Source of the DNA: Faucicola osloensis_C
GTDB taxonomy: Bacteria; Pseudomonadota; Gammaproteobacteria; Pseudomonadales; Moraxellaceae
Length of the DNA stretch: 64,000 bases
Assembly (NCBI GenBank): GCA_019353055.1
Contig: JABAHL010000001.1
Location: 124,001 to 188,000, forward strand
Direction of reading: 5' to 3'
The notes beneath the pieces were generated by a model, which ran no database searches, had not been told where the DNA came from, and saw nothing but the letters and a program-made list of their open reading frames with translations. A program made the translations under genes and the position numbers. This document shows positions 16,946-26,176 of the stretch, in pieces (the stretch's first letter is position 1; the number at the start of each line of letters is the position of its first letter).

Positions 16946-18214
16946 ATGTCACAATCTGACCGACAACAGATTATATTTTGCTTTATCCTAGCGATTACCG
17001 CGCTTGCCGTGGCGATGGGAATCGGGCGATTTGCCTTTACACCGATTTTGCCTTTAATGATACAAGAAGGCACGGTGCATCTTGCGCAAACGGCGTGGTT
17101 ATCAAGTAGTAACTATATTGGCTATTTAGTCGGGGCGCTGTCACTGCTTAAAAGTAAGCGACATACGCTTTTTGTCATATTAGGTCTCAGCTTGGTGACA
17201 CTCACCACTTGGCTGGCTTCGCTAAGCGGTTTTGGTTGGTTGCTAGTGCTACGCTTTTTGGCGGGCGTGGCAAGCGCTTGGGTGCTAGTATCTATCAGTG
17301 CGTTTGCAATCAATTGGTTAAAATCAAGACAGATAGCCACAAGCGGCTTGATTTATACGGGTGTGGGTATCGGTATCACCCTCACAGGATTGATTTGTAG
17401 CTATTTTATTTTTCAATCAGCGACGGCGACTATCGCGGCTCAGTCATCATTGAGTCCATTATCGAGTCGATTATGGCAGTATTTAGGCATGATTGCGCTG
17501 TTCGCCACCCTGCTTGTCACCTTTTTGATGGCGAAAATCAACTCGCAGTTTGCCTCAAAAGCTGCTGCCACAACAGCCGCTGCCAAAGCCCACCCTACCA
17601 AAGCCAGCCATACCAATACTACCTTTTCTAGCATACCCCTACCTGCCAAGCTGAAATTAGCGAATTTATTAACTGCTTACGGCTTATTTGGATTTGGCTA
17701 TATTTTACCTGCGACTTTTTTGCCACAAATCGCCAAGCAATGGTTATCGGGGCAAAGTTATTTGCTGATTTGGCCATTTTTTGGGTTGGCGGCGACTTTG
17801 TCGGTGGTGTTGTCGCAGGGATTACAGCGCCATTATAACAATGTTTCTTTGCTCGGCGTTTGGCGAGTGTCACAAATCATCATGGCGGTTGGCACGTTAT
17901 TGCCTGCGCTTTGGCAGTCGTTGGCAGGTTTGATGTTGTCAGCGCTGATGTTGGGCGGCACCTTTATGGTGGTGACGATGGCAGGGTTGCAAGTGGCAGC
18001 AAGCCAAGTTACGCACTACCCTAAATACAACTTAAGTGCGCTGATGACCGCAAGTTTTGCATTTGGGCAGCTTATCGGACCGCTAACTGCGCTAGTTGCA
18101 ACAGGCAAAAATATTTGGCTTGCGTTGTTACCCGTCTCAGCTATTGTTTTGCTTATTGGGGTGGCGCTACTTTGGCGACCGTATCAACATCAACAATCAT
18201 TAAATCATGTTTAA
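16946..18214 (+). CDS. YbfB/YjiJ-family MFS transporter
   Basis: Twelve-helix major facilitator of 422 residues in the inner membrane. The N-terminal A-M-G-I-G-R-F-A-F-T-P-I-L-P motif in helix 1 marks the YbfB/YjiJ family. A central polar loop (about residues 208-233, Ala/Thr/Lys-rich) separates the two six-helix halves. The substrate is unknown. The start ATG at 16946 has AAGGGG nicely placed. It is the first gene of a rightward run with two flavin reductases, a pyrimidine-type permease and a CitE-like lyase, with the next start only 22 nt away, so it probably moves a substrate or product of that pathway. Confidence 0.85.
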   Translation: MSQSDRQQIIFCFILAITALAVAMGIGRFAFTPILPLMIQEGTVHLAQTAWLSSSNYIGYLVGALSLLKSKRHTLFVILGLSLVTLTTWLASLSGFGWLLVLRFLAGVASAWVLVSISAFAINWLKSRQIATSGLIYTGVGIGITLTGLICSYFIFQSATATIAAQSSLSPLSSRLWQYLGMIALFATLLVTFLMAKINSQFASKAAATTAAAKAHPTKASHTNTTFSSIPLPAKLKLANLLTAYGLFGFGYILPATFLPQIAKQWLSGQSYLLIWPFFGLAATLSVVLSQGLQRHYNNVSLLGVWRVSQIIMAVGTLLPALWQSLAGLMLSALMLGGTFMVVTMAGLQVAASQVTHYPKYNLSALMTASFAFGQLIGPLTALVATGKNIWLALLPVSAIVLLIGVALLWRPYQHQQSLNHV

Positions 18215-18235
18215 ATCACTTTTAACGGGGCAAAT

Positions 18236-19021
18236 ATGAATAATAAAACTGTGAGTAACCAAGCTACGAGTAATCAAACTGTGAGTAATCAAACCATTGA
18301 AATTTTACAAAATCATCGGGTGTATCGAGAATTTGACAGTAGCGCCACTGTCCCAGATTCGCAATTAAATGACATCATCAAATGCGCCCAGCAAGCGCCC
18401 AGTTGGCAAAACGGACAGCACTACAGCATTATCAACATCAGTGATAAGGCGTTACGCCAAAAAATCGTCGATTTGCAACCGCGTAACCCACAGATAGCCC
18501 AATGTAGTGTGTTTTTGGTATTTGTGATGGATGGTTATCGCGCCTATTTGAGCAGTCAAGCGTATGACGGCAGCTTTGAGGGGTTTAAGGATAGTGATAC
18601 ATTGATTACGCTGGCTACCGATACAGCATTGGCGGCGCAAAATGCCACGGTGGCGGCAGAGAGTTTGGGTTATGCCACCTGTCCGATTGGCGGTTTGCGT
18701 ATGATTGCCAATGACTTAATCGAACTGCTTAAGCTACCAAAATATACCTATCCAATTTTCGGCTTATGTATCGGTAAACCTAGCGTGGAAATGCGCCTAA
18801 AACCGCGTTTACCAAAATCTGCGGTGTATTTTGATAATCACTATCAAGTTGACGCGTTACCACAAATGCTCGCCGATTATGAGCAAACCATTTTGGCCTT
18901 TAATGAACCGCGTGAGCGTAAGCCATACCGTCAAAAATTTGCCGATTACTATAGTCAACCGTATGTCGCTGCTGCAGAAGATTGGCTCAAAGCGCAGGGT
19001 TTTTTGACAAAACAAAAATAA
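18236..19021 (+). CDS. NADPH-dependent nitroreductase-family oxidoreductase (NfsA-like), copy 1
   Basis: A 261-residue FMN-dependent reductase of the nitroreductase fold. The FMN-binding start is L-x-N-H-R-V-Y-R-E-F (about residues 24-33). A mid-chain D-T-A-L-A-A-Q-N-A-x-V-A-A-E-S-L-G-Y helix and the G-L-C-I-G-K-P stretch are typical of the NfsA/Frp type. About 18 residues rich in Asn/Thr/Ser precede the domain (repeated N-Q-T-V-S). The ATG at 18236 has ACGGGG upstream and lies 22 nt after the MFS gene. A paralogue lies three genes downstream (21447). Cytosolic; the physiological substrate is unknown. Confidence 0.85.
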   Translation: MNNKTVSNQATSNQTVSNQTIEILQNHRVYREFDSSATVPDSQLNDIIKCAQQAPSWQNGQHYSIINISDKALRQKIVDLQPRNPQIAQCSVFLVFVMDGYRAYLSSQAYDGSFEGFKDSDTLITLATDTALAAQNATVAAESLGYATCPIGGLRMIANDLIELLKLPKYTYPIFGLCIGKPSVEMRLKPRLPKSAVYFDNHYQVDALPQMLADYEQTILAFNEPRERKPYRQKFADYYSQPYVAAAEDWLKAQGFLTKQK

Positions 19022-19060
19022 CGTGTAAAATTCGCGCAGTTGACAGATGAGAGCAAAATT

Positions 19061-20416
19061 ATGGCAAATTCGCAAAGACAACCAACCCATCAAAATACCG
19101 GTAATGATAGCGGCTGGTTCCCAAAATGGCAGCCTTACGATGGGCATTTAGATCATCATCCTGTGCGTATTCATGAGTATTTACCTGCTGATAAAAGTTT
19201 GCTACTTGGGCTGCAACATGCTTTTGCCATGTTTGGGGCAACGGTGCTTGCGCCGTTACTGATGGGATTTGATGCCAACCTTGCGATTTTGATGGCAGGG
19301 CTCAGTACGGTGCTGTTTTTCTTTTTAACCGGTGGGCGAGTACCCAGTTATTTAGGGTCAAGTTTTGCGTTTATCGCGCCCGTGATTACCGCGACGGCTT
19401 ATACAGGCTCAGGCTTTAATGGTAATTTATCCGTGGCGCTCGGTGGTATTTTTGTCTGTGGTATTTTTTATGCCATGGTCGGATTACTGGTGATGAAAAC
19501 AGGGGTTGGCTGGATTGAAAAACTCATGCCGCCTGTGGTAACTGGTGCGATTGTGATGATTATCGGGCTAAACTTGGCGCCAGTGACTATCAAAGGCGTG
19601 TCGGGCAACCAGTTTGATAGTTGGGTTGCGTTGATGACGGTGCTGAGTATCAGTGCGGTCGCTGTGTTTAGCCGCGGTATGCTACGTCGTTTGTTGCTAC
19701 TGATTGGTTTGGTATTGGCGTATATGGCATATTTTGTGCTCACCAATGTGCTTGGGTATGGCAAGCCGATTGATTTTACCCCAGTTGCCCAAGCAGCTTG
19801 GGTTGGATTACCGAATTTTTATCATCCGACGTTTGATATTAACGCAATAATTTTGATTGCCCCAGTTGCGTTTATTTTAATCGCCGAAAATTTAGGACAT
19901 ATCAAAGCGGTAGAAGCCATGACAGGACAAGCGGTATCGCCTTATATGGGACGGGCGTTTTTCGCCGATGGTCTATGTACGGCGATGTCATCGAGCATGG
20001 GCGGTACGGGCGTGACAACCTATGCGGAAAATATCGGCGTGATGGCAGTGACCAAAGTATACTCGACCACGGTTTTTGTGGTGGCAGGCTTGATTGCTGT
20101 ACTACTGGGGCTGTCACCAAAATTTGGCGCGATTATCCATACCATCCCAGCGCCGTTACTTGGCGGTGCCTCTATCGTGGTGTTTGGGCTTATCACGGTA
20201 GCAGGGGTCAAAATTTGGCTGGATAATCACATTGATTTTAGCAAAAATGCTAATTTAATCATTGCTGCGGTGACGGTCATTATGGGGGCTGGGGATTTTA
20301 GCTTACATATTGGACAATTTAATTTGGGCGGTATCGGTACTGCGACAGTGGTCGCCATCGTGTTAAATTTACTGTTTAGCCGCAGTGAAAAAGCCAAATT
20401 GACGGTTTTAAAATAA
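19061..20416 (+). CDS. NCS2/SLC23-family pyrimidine-type permease (RutG/UraA-like)
   Basis: Inner-membrane nucleobase transporter of 451 residues with about 14 membrane spans. The sequence follows RutG closely as I remember it: WIEKLMPPVVTGAIVM, FDSWVALMTVL, ILIAENLGHIKAVEAMTGQ (with the substrate-contact glutamate), GGTGVTTYAENIGVMAVTKV and PAPLLGGASIVVFGLI. Likely cargo is uracil or a related pyrimidine, possibly by proton symport. The frame opens at 19040, but the ATG at 19061 (MANSQRQ) follows a GAGAG box and is preferred. No other rut genes are nearby. It is third in the 16946-22238 operon, so it may import the compound those enzymes process. Confidence 0.9.
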   Translation: MANSQRQPTHQNTGNDSGWFPKWQPYDGHLDHHPVRIHEYLPADKSLLLGLQHAFAMFGATVLAPLLMGFDANLAILMAGLSTVLFFFLTGGRVPSYLGSSFAFIAPVITATAYTGSGFNGNLSVALGGIFVCGIFYAMVGLLVMKTGVGWIEKLMPPVVTGAIVMIIGLNLAPVTIKGVSGNQFDSWVALMTVLSISAVAVFSRGMLRRLLLLIGLVLAYMAYFVLTNVLGYGKPIDFTPVAQAAWVGLPNFYHPTFDINAIILIAPVAFILIAENLGHIKAVEAMTGQAVSPYMGRAFFADGLCTAMSSSMGGTGVTTYAENIGVMAVTKVYSTTVFVVAGLIAVLLGLSPKFGAIIHTIPAPLLGGASIVVFGLITVAGVKIWLDNHIDFSKNANLIIAAVTVIMGAGDFSLHIGQFNLGGIGTATVVAIVLNLLFSRSEKAKLTVLK

Positions 20417-20527
20417 ACTAAAAAACGCGTTACTTTGGGTAGGGCGTTGTTGCTGGATAAACTGTTTGATAAGCTGTTTGCCAAAAAGAAAAATATCTCA
20501 CCAAAAATTGACGAAAAAGGATGTCTC

Positions 20528-21391
20528 ATGAGCGAAAATAATGTAGCAAAACCCAAAGGATTGAGCGCAACCAGTTATTTGTTTGTACCCGCCATCAATA
20601 TTGAGCGGGTGGAAAAAGCCTTTGCCCGTGGCGCAGATACGGTGATAATTGACTTAGAAGATGCGGTCAGTGATAGTGTCAAAATGCAGTCGCGTGACAA
20701 TGTGGTCAATTATCTAAGCGGCGCCGATGCCCAGCCTGTTTGGGTGCGTATCAATGCCGCAAGTAGCAACCACCAAGCGGGCGATATTGATTTGCTCAAA
20801 TCTTTGCCACTGCCTGCAATCAACAATGTGATTGGGGTAGTGCTACCCAAAGTCGAGCACGCCATAGAGATTGACCGCGTGCGTCATGCGCTCGCCAAAC
20901 CCATGATTGCCTTGATTGAGACACCCAAAGGCATGGCAAATATACCCGACATCGCCGCTGCGGCAGGCTTGACTGCGCTTAGTTTTGGCTTTTTGGATAT
21001 CTGTGAAAAATTGGGCGTGCGTGCAGACAGCGAGGCAGGGCAGATGGTTGCCAACCAAATCCGTTATCAGCTAAGCTTACATAGTGCCATCAATGCGCTC
21101 ACCCCACCGATTGAATGCGTATATCCGCCTTTTAATGACGATGACGGTTTGACTCAGCGGGTCAATGGGTGGCGCGATTTGGGTTTTTCAGGGATGCTGT
21201 GTATTCACCCAAACCAAGTCGCTATTGTCAATGCACTGGCTAGACCCAGCCAAGCACAGCTTGCCTTTGCCAAAAAAGTGGTTGACCATTATGCACAGAC
21301 AGGGCTTGCGGCATTTGCCATGGATGGACAGATGGTCGATACCCCGGTGATTGTGCAAGCGCAAAAACTGATTCAAACATACCAACCCTAA
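20528..21391 (+). CDS. HpcH/HpaI (CitE-like) CoA ester lyase
   Basis: A 287-residue TIM-barrel enzyme of the citrate lyase beta-subunit family. Visible motifs are SYLFVPAINIERVEKA at the N-terminus, V-I-I-D-L-E-D-A-V (metal and substrate binding), W-V-R-I-N-A, ALIETPKGMANIPDIA with the metal-binding Glu, and G-M-L-C-I-H-P-N-Q near the C-terminus. Such enzymes split or form C-C bonds of 3-hydroxyacyl-CoA compounds such as malyl-, citramalyl- or related CoA esters. No citrate lyase alpha or gamma subunit is present, so it acts alone. The frame opens at 20435; the ATG at 20528 has AAAGGA upstream and matches the family start. It lies between the permease and the second reductase in the same operon. 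Confidence 0.85.
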   Translation: MSENNVAKPKGLSATSYLFVPAINIERVEKAFARGADTVIIDLEDAVSDSVKMQSRDNVVNYLSGADAQPVWVRINAASSNHQAGDIDLLKSLPLPAINNVIGVVLPKVEHAIEIDRVRHALAKPMIALIETPKGMANIPDIAAAAGLTALSFGFLDICEKLGVRADSEAGQMVANQIRYQLSLHSAINALTPPIECVYPPFNDDDGLTQRVNGWRDLGFSGMLCIHPNQVAIVNALARPSQAQLAFAKKVVDHYAQTGLAAFAMDGQMVDTPVIVQAQKLIQTYQP

Positions 21392-21446
21392 GCCTAATCA
21401 AACCATAACCCAACTTATAACAACACAAACCATAACAAGGCAAACC

Positions 21447-22238
21447 ATGACAACAGAAAATATGACAACGCATAGTGAGCATAGTGACAGTAAACCCACC
21501 CTAGAGACGATACTCAATCATCGCTCAATTCGTAAATTCACCAATCAACCAATAGATGCAGCGACGTTTGAGCAGCTTATCGAAGCGGGGATGGCAGGCT
21601 CATCATCGGGATTTTTGCAGTCGGCAAGCATTATTCGGGTGACAGATGCAAAGCAGCGCTATGACATTCGCCGTATTTGCGCCGATGCCCAGCAAGCCAA
21701 AGACGGGGAAAAATACGGTCATCCCTATGTGGAGCAGTGTGCCGAGCTGCTAATTTTTTGTATGGACAACCACCGCCATCAAACCCTTGTACCCAACGCG
21801 CAAATTGATTGGACTGAAGTCACCATTGTTGGGGCGGTTGATGCAGCCATTATGGCGCAAAATCTGCTACTAGCGGCTGAGAGTATAGGATTGGGTGGTG
21901 TGTATTTGGGCAGTATCCGCAATGACATCAGACGGATGGGCGACATACTCAAACTGCCACAAGGCGTCGTGCCGCTATTTGGCATGGCATTGGGTTATCC
22001 TGACCAAAACCCTGCCATGCGTCCACGTTTGCCAAAGGCATTAGTAGTTTCCACCAACCAATATGAACCCGCTGACAAATCCGCATTAGACCAGTACAAC
22101 CAAACCGTTGCAGAATATTATGCGGCGCGTGGTCAAGCAGGGTCAGATTGGGTGCAAACCATTGAAAGTTATTTGGATAAACCCGTCCGTCCCGAGGTGC
22201 TGCCTTATCTTAACCAACAAGGCTATGCCAAAAAATAA
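21447..22238 (+). CDS. NADPH-dependent nitroreductase-family oxidoreductase (NfsA-like), copy 2
   Basis: A 263-residue paralogue of the 18236 product. The FMN-binding L-N-H-R-S-I-R-K-F-T-N-Q-P-I (about residues 26-39) is more canonical than in copy 1. It also has AIMAQNLLLAAESIGLGGVY and LFGMALGYPDQNPAMRPRLP. The C-terminal YYAARG and W-x-x-x-I/L-x-x-Y-L segment belongs to the NfsA type. The ATG at 21447 has AAGG upstream; an in-frame ATG at 21462 is possible. It is the last gene of the operon and ends in a strong convergent terminator. Two divergent copies in one operon suggest two related reductions or a heterodimer, which is inference. Confidence 0.85.
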   Translation: MTTENMTTHSEHSDSKPTLETILNHRSIRKFTNQPIDAATFEQLIEAGMAGSSSGFLQSASIIRVTDAKQRYDIRRICADAQQAKDGEKYGHPYVEQCAELLIFCMDNHRHQTLVPNAQIDWTEVTIVGAVDAAIMAQNLLLAAESIGLGGVYLGSIRNDIRRMGDILKLPQGVVPLFGMALGYPDQNPAMRPRLPKALVVSTNQYEPADKSALDQYNQTVAEYYAARGQAGSDWVQTIESYLDKPVRPEVLPYLNQQGYAKK

Positions 22239-22275
22239 CCCAAAGCTCAATCAATAAATTCATCTAAAAAAATTT

Positions 22276-22311
22276 ATGTAAAAAATCATGTAAAAAATCA
22301 TGTAAAAAAAG
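22276..22311. repeat. Three tandem 12-bp units before a terminator
   Basis: The unit atgtaaaaaatc occurs three times in a row (22276-22287, 22288-22299, 22300-22311, the last with altered final bases) between the reductase stop and the terminator. It looks like simple slippage. Confidence 0.7.
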
Positions 22312-22331
22312 GACGCTTAGGCGTCCTTTTT
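22306..22331. terminator. Bidirectional terminator between the operon end and purB
   Basis: A perfect 11-bp stem (aaaaaggacgc / gcgtccttttt) with loop ttag lies between two converging genes, with T runs on both strands. Confidence 0.9.
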
Positions 22332-22353
22332 GATTTTTGATGAGCGAAAAGTC

Positions 22354-23736
22354 TTATTTTAATAAATTTTTCAAGTTTTTGGCTTGCTGTGCTGCATTAC
22401 CTGTATAAGTGGCAGGGGTCAAATCAGCCAAACGTTGACGCTCAGCTTCTGGCACGGCTGTCAGTTCATCGCCATTGACGAAGTTGACCATCATCTCACG
22501 GGTCATAGCTTGGCCGCGGGTCAAGGCTTTTAGTTTCTCATAGGGTTTTTCAACATTGTAGCGACGCATCACGGTTTGGATTGGCTCAGCCAACACTTCT
22601 TGTGCAAAATCCAAGTCTTCATTGAGACGATTGGCATTAAGCTCTAATTTGCCAATACCTTTTAAGCAGGCGTCAAAGGCAATCAGACTTTGGGCAAAAC
22701 CCACTCCCATATTGCGCAGAACCGTTGAGTCAGTCAAGTCGCGCTGCATACGAGAAATCGGCAGTTTTTCACCCAAATGCGCGAGCATGGCATTGGCAAT
22801 ACCTAGATTACCTTCTGAGTTTTCAAAGTCAATTGGGTTGACTTTGTGTGGCATGGTGGATGAGCCCACTTCGCCATCTTTGAGTTTTTGTTTGAAATAA
22901 CCCAAGGAGATATACGTCCATACATCGCGGTTAAAATCAATCAAAATGGTATTGTAACGGCGCAGGGCGTCAAACAATTCGGCGATATAGTCATGTGGCT
23001 CAATTTGGGTGGTATAGGGATTAAAGGTCAACCCAAGGCTGGTGACAAAGTTTTCGGCATTTTTTGCCCAGTCGATTTGTGGGTAGGCTGACAGGTGCGC
23101 GTTGTAGTTGCCCACTGCACCATTGATTTTACCTAGCAATTCTACGTTATTAAATTGCTTGAGTTGGCGATGCAGACGGTACGCCACGTTTGCCATTTCT
23201 TTACCCAAAGTCGTTGGACTGGCGGTTTGCCCATGCGTGCGTGACAGCATGGGTTGGTCGGCATGGGTTTCGGCGAGGGCTGCAATCTCATCAATGATTT
23301 TTTGCATCGATTGCGCCAGTACGTCGCGACCGGATTTTAACATCAACGCGTGCGATAAGTTATTGATGTCTTCAGAGGTACAGGCAAAATGAATAAATTC
23401 ACCCGCGTCTTTTAGCGCATCGATGTCGGCAATTTTTTCTTTTAAAAAGTATTCAACGGCTTTGACATCATGGTTGGTGATGCGTTCGATGTCTTTGATA
23501 CGCATCGCGTCTGCTTCGCTAAAATTGGCTACAATCGCATCCAAGCGCTCATTGGTCGCTGCCGAAAAAGGCTGAATTTCATGAATATCTGCATGATTGG
23601 CAAGGGTCTGCAACCAGCGCACTTCCACCGTCACACGGGCATGAATCAAGCCAAATTCTGACAGGTAAGGACGTAAACTATCCACTTTACTGGCATAGCG
23701 ACCATCAATAGGTGAAAGAGCGGTCAAAGTATTCAT
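22354..23736 (-). CDS. purB: Adenylosuccinate lyase
   Basis: Acts twice in purine synthesis: it splits SAICAR to AICAR and adenylosuccinate to AMP, releasing fumarate. The 460-residue length and sequence fit the gammaproteobacterial PurB type. The fumarase/aspartase-superfamily signature GSSTMPHKVNPIDFENSEGN is present, as are the SRTHGQTASPTTLGKE histidine motif and the TALSPIDGRYASKV N-terminus. A TTG at 23739 precedes the ATG at 23736; the ATG is used because AGGA lies at the right distance. Cytosolic homotetramer. It is monocistronic by appearance: convergent terminator downstream, and an 80-nt spacer to the leftward EmrE-like gene upstream. Confidence 0.96.
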   Translation of the reverse strand: MNTLTALSPIDGRYASKVDSLRPYLSEFGLIHARVTVEVRWLQTLANHADIHEIQPFSAATNERLDAIVANFSEADAMRIKDIERITNHDVKAVEYFLKEKIADIDALKDAGEFIHFACTSEDINNLSHALMLKSGRDVLAQSMQKIIDEIAALAETHADQPMLSRTHGQTASPTTLGKEMANVAYRLHRQLKQFNNVELLGKINGAVGNYNAHLSAYPQIDWAKNAENFVTSLGLTFNPYTTQIEPHDYIAELFDALRRYNTILIDFNRDVWTYISLGYFKQKLKDGEVGSSTMPHKVNPIDFENSEGNLGIANAMLAHLGEKLPISRMQRDLTDSTVLRNMGVGFAQSLIAFDACLKGIGKLELNANRLNEDLDFAQEVLAEPIQTVMRRYNVEKPYEKLKALTRGQAMTREMMVNFVNGDELTAVPEAERQRLADLTPATYTGNAAQQAKNLKNLLK

Positions 23737-23816
23737 CAAATAATCCTAATCGGTTAAATAAAGGGTTAACGTAAAAGTGCCTGCATTATAGCAAACTATG
23801 ACAACGTGGACTACCG

Positions 23817-24860
23817 CTAGCGTTGCTTGGCAAACAGCACAAGCCCAATAATCACCAACGCAATCCCCACAAAACTTAAGCCTGATGGCATGGGCGTGTG
23901 CAGCAGCAACATGCCGCCTAACAACGCAAAAATAATTTCACTGCCTTGGGTGGCATCGACGGCGGCCAGTTGTTGTGGCTGTTTGGCAAGACTACGGGCA
24001 TGTAAAAAAGTGGTCGTACCGAGCACCCCTGCCATCAACGCAACCAAAAAACTAATGGTCATTTGTGAGACACTGGGCGCGGGCGGTTGTACCATAAAGC
24101 CTAATACCAGCCACATCGGCAATGACCCTAGCGACATCAGCCAGACTTTATGCAAGGGATTTGATAGCAGTGGGGAAGTTACTTGCGGTACTTTTTGTAG
24201 CAATTTGCTCGTTGCCAATTCGCTCGTTACTTTGCGCGTTTCATTGCTCGCTGCCTTGCTTATTGCATCGGTATGATAGGTAGAGTCCCCTTTGGGCTGT
24301 CCTGCTTGCCAAATTAATTGATTACCCAAGGGAAAACAAAAACTGGCAATAAAGGCAGGCAGCGCACCAAATAGCAACAAAGCATGCCAATTAGTGCCTT
24401 GGCTCGTGCTATGCCTTAACCCTTCACCCACATTGGCAAGTACCACACCGATAAATACAATCACCGAATAGACAATGACTTTTTTTTGAAATGATTGCCC
24501 AAAAAAACTCAGCACCACCAAACTTGCTACGACAGTGAATAAATAGGTCGCGGCAATCACCCACCCTTGTGCATAATCTGCCGCAAACGCCAGCAGTCCA
24601 TATGTACCCAGGCCAATGCCGCCGGTCACACACCAAAACTGCCAATGACTGGCAAATAGTTTAAATAGTTCTAGTAGCTTGGAGGGATTGAGTTTGTTTT
24701 GTAGTAAAATAAAAACCGATAACAACAGCCACATAAAAAAACAGCGAAAACTTGCTGACCAAAACCAATGTCCACCTTGTACACTCATCAATTGATACAG
24801 TACAAACGACGTGCTAAAAAAAGCCGATGCAATCAGCCCCCAAACAATCATTTTTCCCAT
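23817..24860 (-). CDS. EmrE-like multidrug resistance efflux transporter family protein
   Basis: A DMT-superfamily membrane protein of 347 residues with about ten membrane helices, matching the double-length EmrE-type family. The start MGKMIVWGLIASAFFSTSFV is characteristic of that family. A cytosolic polar loop rich in Thr/Ser/Lys (about residues 188-220) divides the two five-helix halves. The C-terminal half has the ALLGGMLLLHTPMP stretch seen in these exporters. The cargo is unknown; the drug-efflux name comes from homology only. ATG codons at 24860 and 24851 are both possible. It lies between queE and purB on the same strand, without an obvious functional link. Confidence 0.8.
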   Translation of the reverse strand: MGKMIVWGLIASAFFSTSFVLYQLMSVQGGHWFWSASFRCFFMWLLLSVFILLQNKLNPSKLLELFKLFASHWQFWCVTGGIGLGTYGLLAFAADYAQGWVIAATYLFTVVASLVVLSFFGQSFQKKVIVYSVIVFIGVVLANVGEGLRHSTSQGTNWHALLLFGALPAFIASFCFPLGNQLIWQAGQPKGDSTYHTDAISKAASNETRKVTSELATSKLLQKVPQVTSPLLSNPLHKVWLMSLGSLPMWLVLGFMVQPPAPSVSQMTISFLVALMAGVLGTTTFLHARSLAKQPQQLAAVDATQGSEIIFALLGGMLLLHTPMPSGLSFVGIALVIIGLVLFAKQR

Positions 24861-24933
24861 TGGCTTGATATTTCCCTAAGTTGTGTTCTAACGATTTGAC
24901 AGTGGTTATTTGGCAGTGGTTATTTGACAGCGG

Positions 24934-25656
24934 CTATTTGCCTTTGGCATCTGCCCAAATGATTTTATGTAGTTGCAGTTGAAAACGCACTGGCAGCGCA
25001 TCGGCAAGTATCCATTCTGCCAAGTCAGTGGCAAGGGTAGGTACATTGGCTTGACGTTCTTCCACATTAAACATCGGAGAAAACCATACCGTTGCGACTT
25101 TCCTATCCAGTTGGTAGTCTGCGAGGATTTGTTTTGACCAGTCATAGTCGTCGCGATTCATAATGACAAATTTGATTTGGTCATGGGCAGTTAAGTAGGG
25201 GAGGTTTTGCCACAGATTTTTATCGGCTTCTTGAGAGCTTGGGGTTTTGATATCCATGACCTTAGATACCGCCGTTGGCACCTCTGCCACAGACAGTGCG
25301 CCCGACGTTTCAAGCGAAATCTCGTAGCCATGCGCCAGTAGCAAGTTCATCAAAGCGATTGCATTGGGCTGGGCCAAAGGTTCGCCACCTGTCAAACAAA
25401 TACGCTGGCACGGAAAACTCTGACACACTGCCAAAATCCCTGCCAAACTCATGCGCTCGCCGCCGACAAAGGCATATTCAGTATCACAATACACGCAGCG
25501 CAGCGGGCAGCCCGTCAAGCGAATAAAAATCGTCGGCAATCCTGCGGTCAAGGCTTCACCTTGCAGCGAATAAAAAATCTCAGTGATTTTAAGTCCTGCT
25601 TCGGGGTCAGTGGTGGGAATGGCGGTATTGCGGATGGGTAGCGTTGAATTTGGCAT
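24934..25656 (-). CDS. queE: 7-carboxy-7-deazaguanine synthase
   Basis: Radical-SAM enzyme of queuosine/preQ0 synthesis that converts 6-carboxytetrahydropterin to 7-carboxy-7-deazaguanine. The 240 residues contain the [4Fe-4S] motif C50-x3-C54-x2-C57 (CPLRCVYC), preceded by the family start ITEIFYSLQGE, and the glycine-rich TGGEPLAQ segment for SAM binding. The N-terminus has about 20 extra residues. The ATG at 25656 lacks a clear ribosome-binding site, and no other Met exists before the domain. Other queuosine genes (queC, queD) are not in the window. QueE uses S-adenosylmethionine, the product of metK. Confidence 0.93.
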   Translation of the reverse strand: MPNSTLPIRNTAIPTTDPEAGLKITEIFYSLQGEALTAGLPTIFIRLTGCPLRCVYCDTEYAFVGGERMSLAGILAVCQSFPCQRICLTGGEPLAQPNAIALMNLLLAHGYEISLETSGALSVAEVPTAVSKVMDIKTPSSQEADKNLWQNLPYLTAHDQIKFVIMNRDDYDWSKQILADYQLDRKVATVWFSPMFNVEERQANVPTLATDLAEWILADALPVRFQLQLHKIIWADAKGK

Positions 25657-25728
25657 AAATGTGATTAACTAATAAAAATTAGCGTTTATTTTATCAAATT
25701 TATGCCAATAAATCTTTGTGTTCAGCGG

Positions 25729-26133
25729 TTAAAGCAATTTCATTTCGGTTAACACGTCCACTGCAGCACGATAAGCTTCTTGTGCCGCGGGTGCACCGCA
25801 GTAAGGTAGACTATGTAGTAGCACTTCTTGAATTTCTGCCACGCTTGCGCCGTTATTAATCGCCCCGCGAATATGCCCTTTTAGTTCTGTTGGGGATTTT
25901 TGCGCGATTAAAAAGGCAATGGTCACCAGTGAGCGGGTTTTACGGTCAATGCCTTTTCCATCAGTGTCGTCGCGTTGCCACGTCGAGCCCCAGGCGTGTT
26001 CATTAATCCAGTCTTGTAGTGGGGCAGTAAATTCGGTGACTTGTGACATGGCACGCTCCACATGCGCTTCGCCCATGACTTGTTTGCGTACCGCAATGCC
26101 GTTGTCATACGGGGTGTTTTGTTTTGACGACAT
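25729..26133 (-). CDS. Carboxymuconolactone decarboxylase-family protein (PcaC-like)
   Basis: A 134-residue all-helical protein of the CMD/AhpD superfamily. The start N-G-I-A-V-R-K-Q-V-M-G-E-A-H-V, the segment TRSLVTIAFLIAQ and the region GHIRGAINNGASVAEIQEVL with PYCGAPAA resemble PcaC, which decarboxylates 4-carboxymuconolactone in the protocatechuate branch of the beta-ketoadipate pathway. There are no other pca genes here, so a different small-molecule role is possible. The second Cys of an AhpD-type CxxC is absent, which argues against a peroxidase partner. The ATG at 26133 has AAAGGAAA upstream. It lies on the same strand after dapD, behind the dapD terminator. Confidence 0.82.
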   Translation of the reverse strand: MSSKQNTPYDNGIAVRKQVMGEAHVERAMSQVTEFTAPLQDWINEHAWGSTWQRDDTDGKGIDRKTRSLVTIAFLIAQKSPTELKGHIRGAINNGASVAEIQEVLLHSLPYCGAPAAQEAYRAAVDVLTEMKLL

Positions 26134-26176
26134 ACTGTTTCCTTTAATAAAGGCTATAAAATTTGCTGAAGGCTAT

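Noticed and set aside
18236..22238. Complete Rut pyrimidine degradation operon
   Set aside because: The permease is RutG-like, but rutA, B, C, D and F are missing and the reductases are NfsA-type, longer than RutE.
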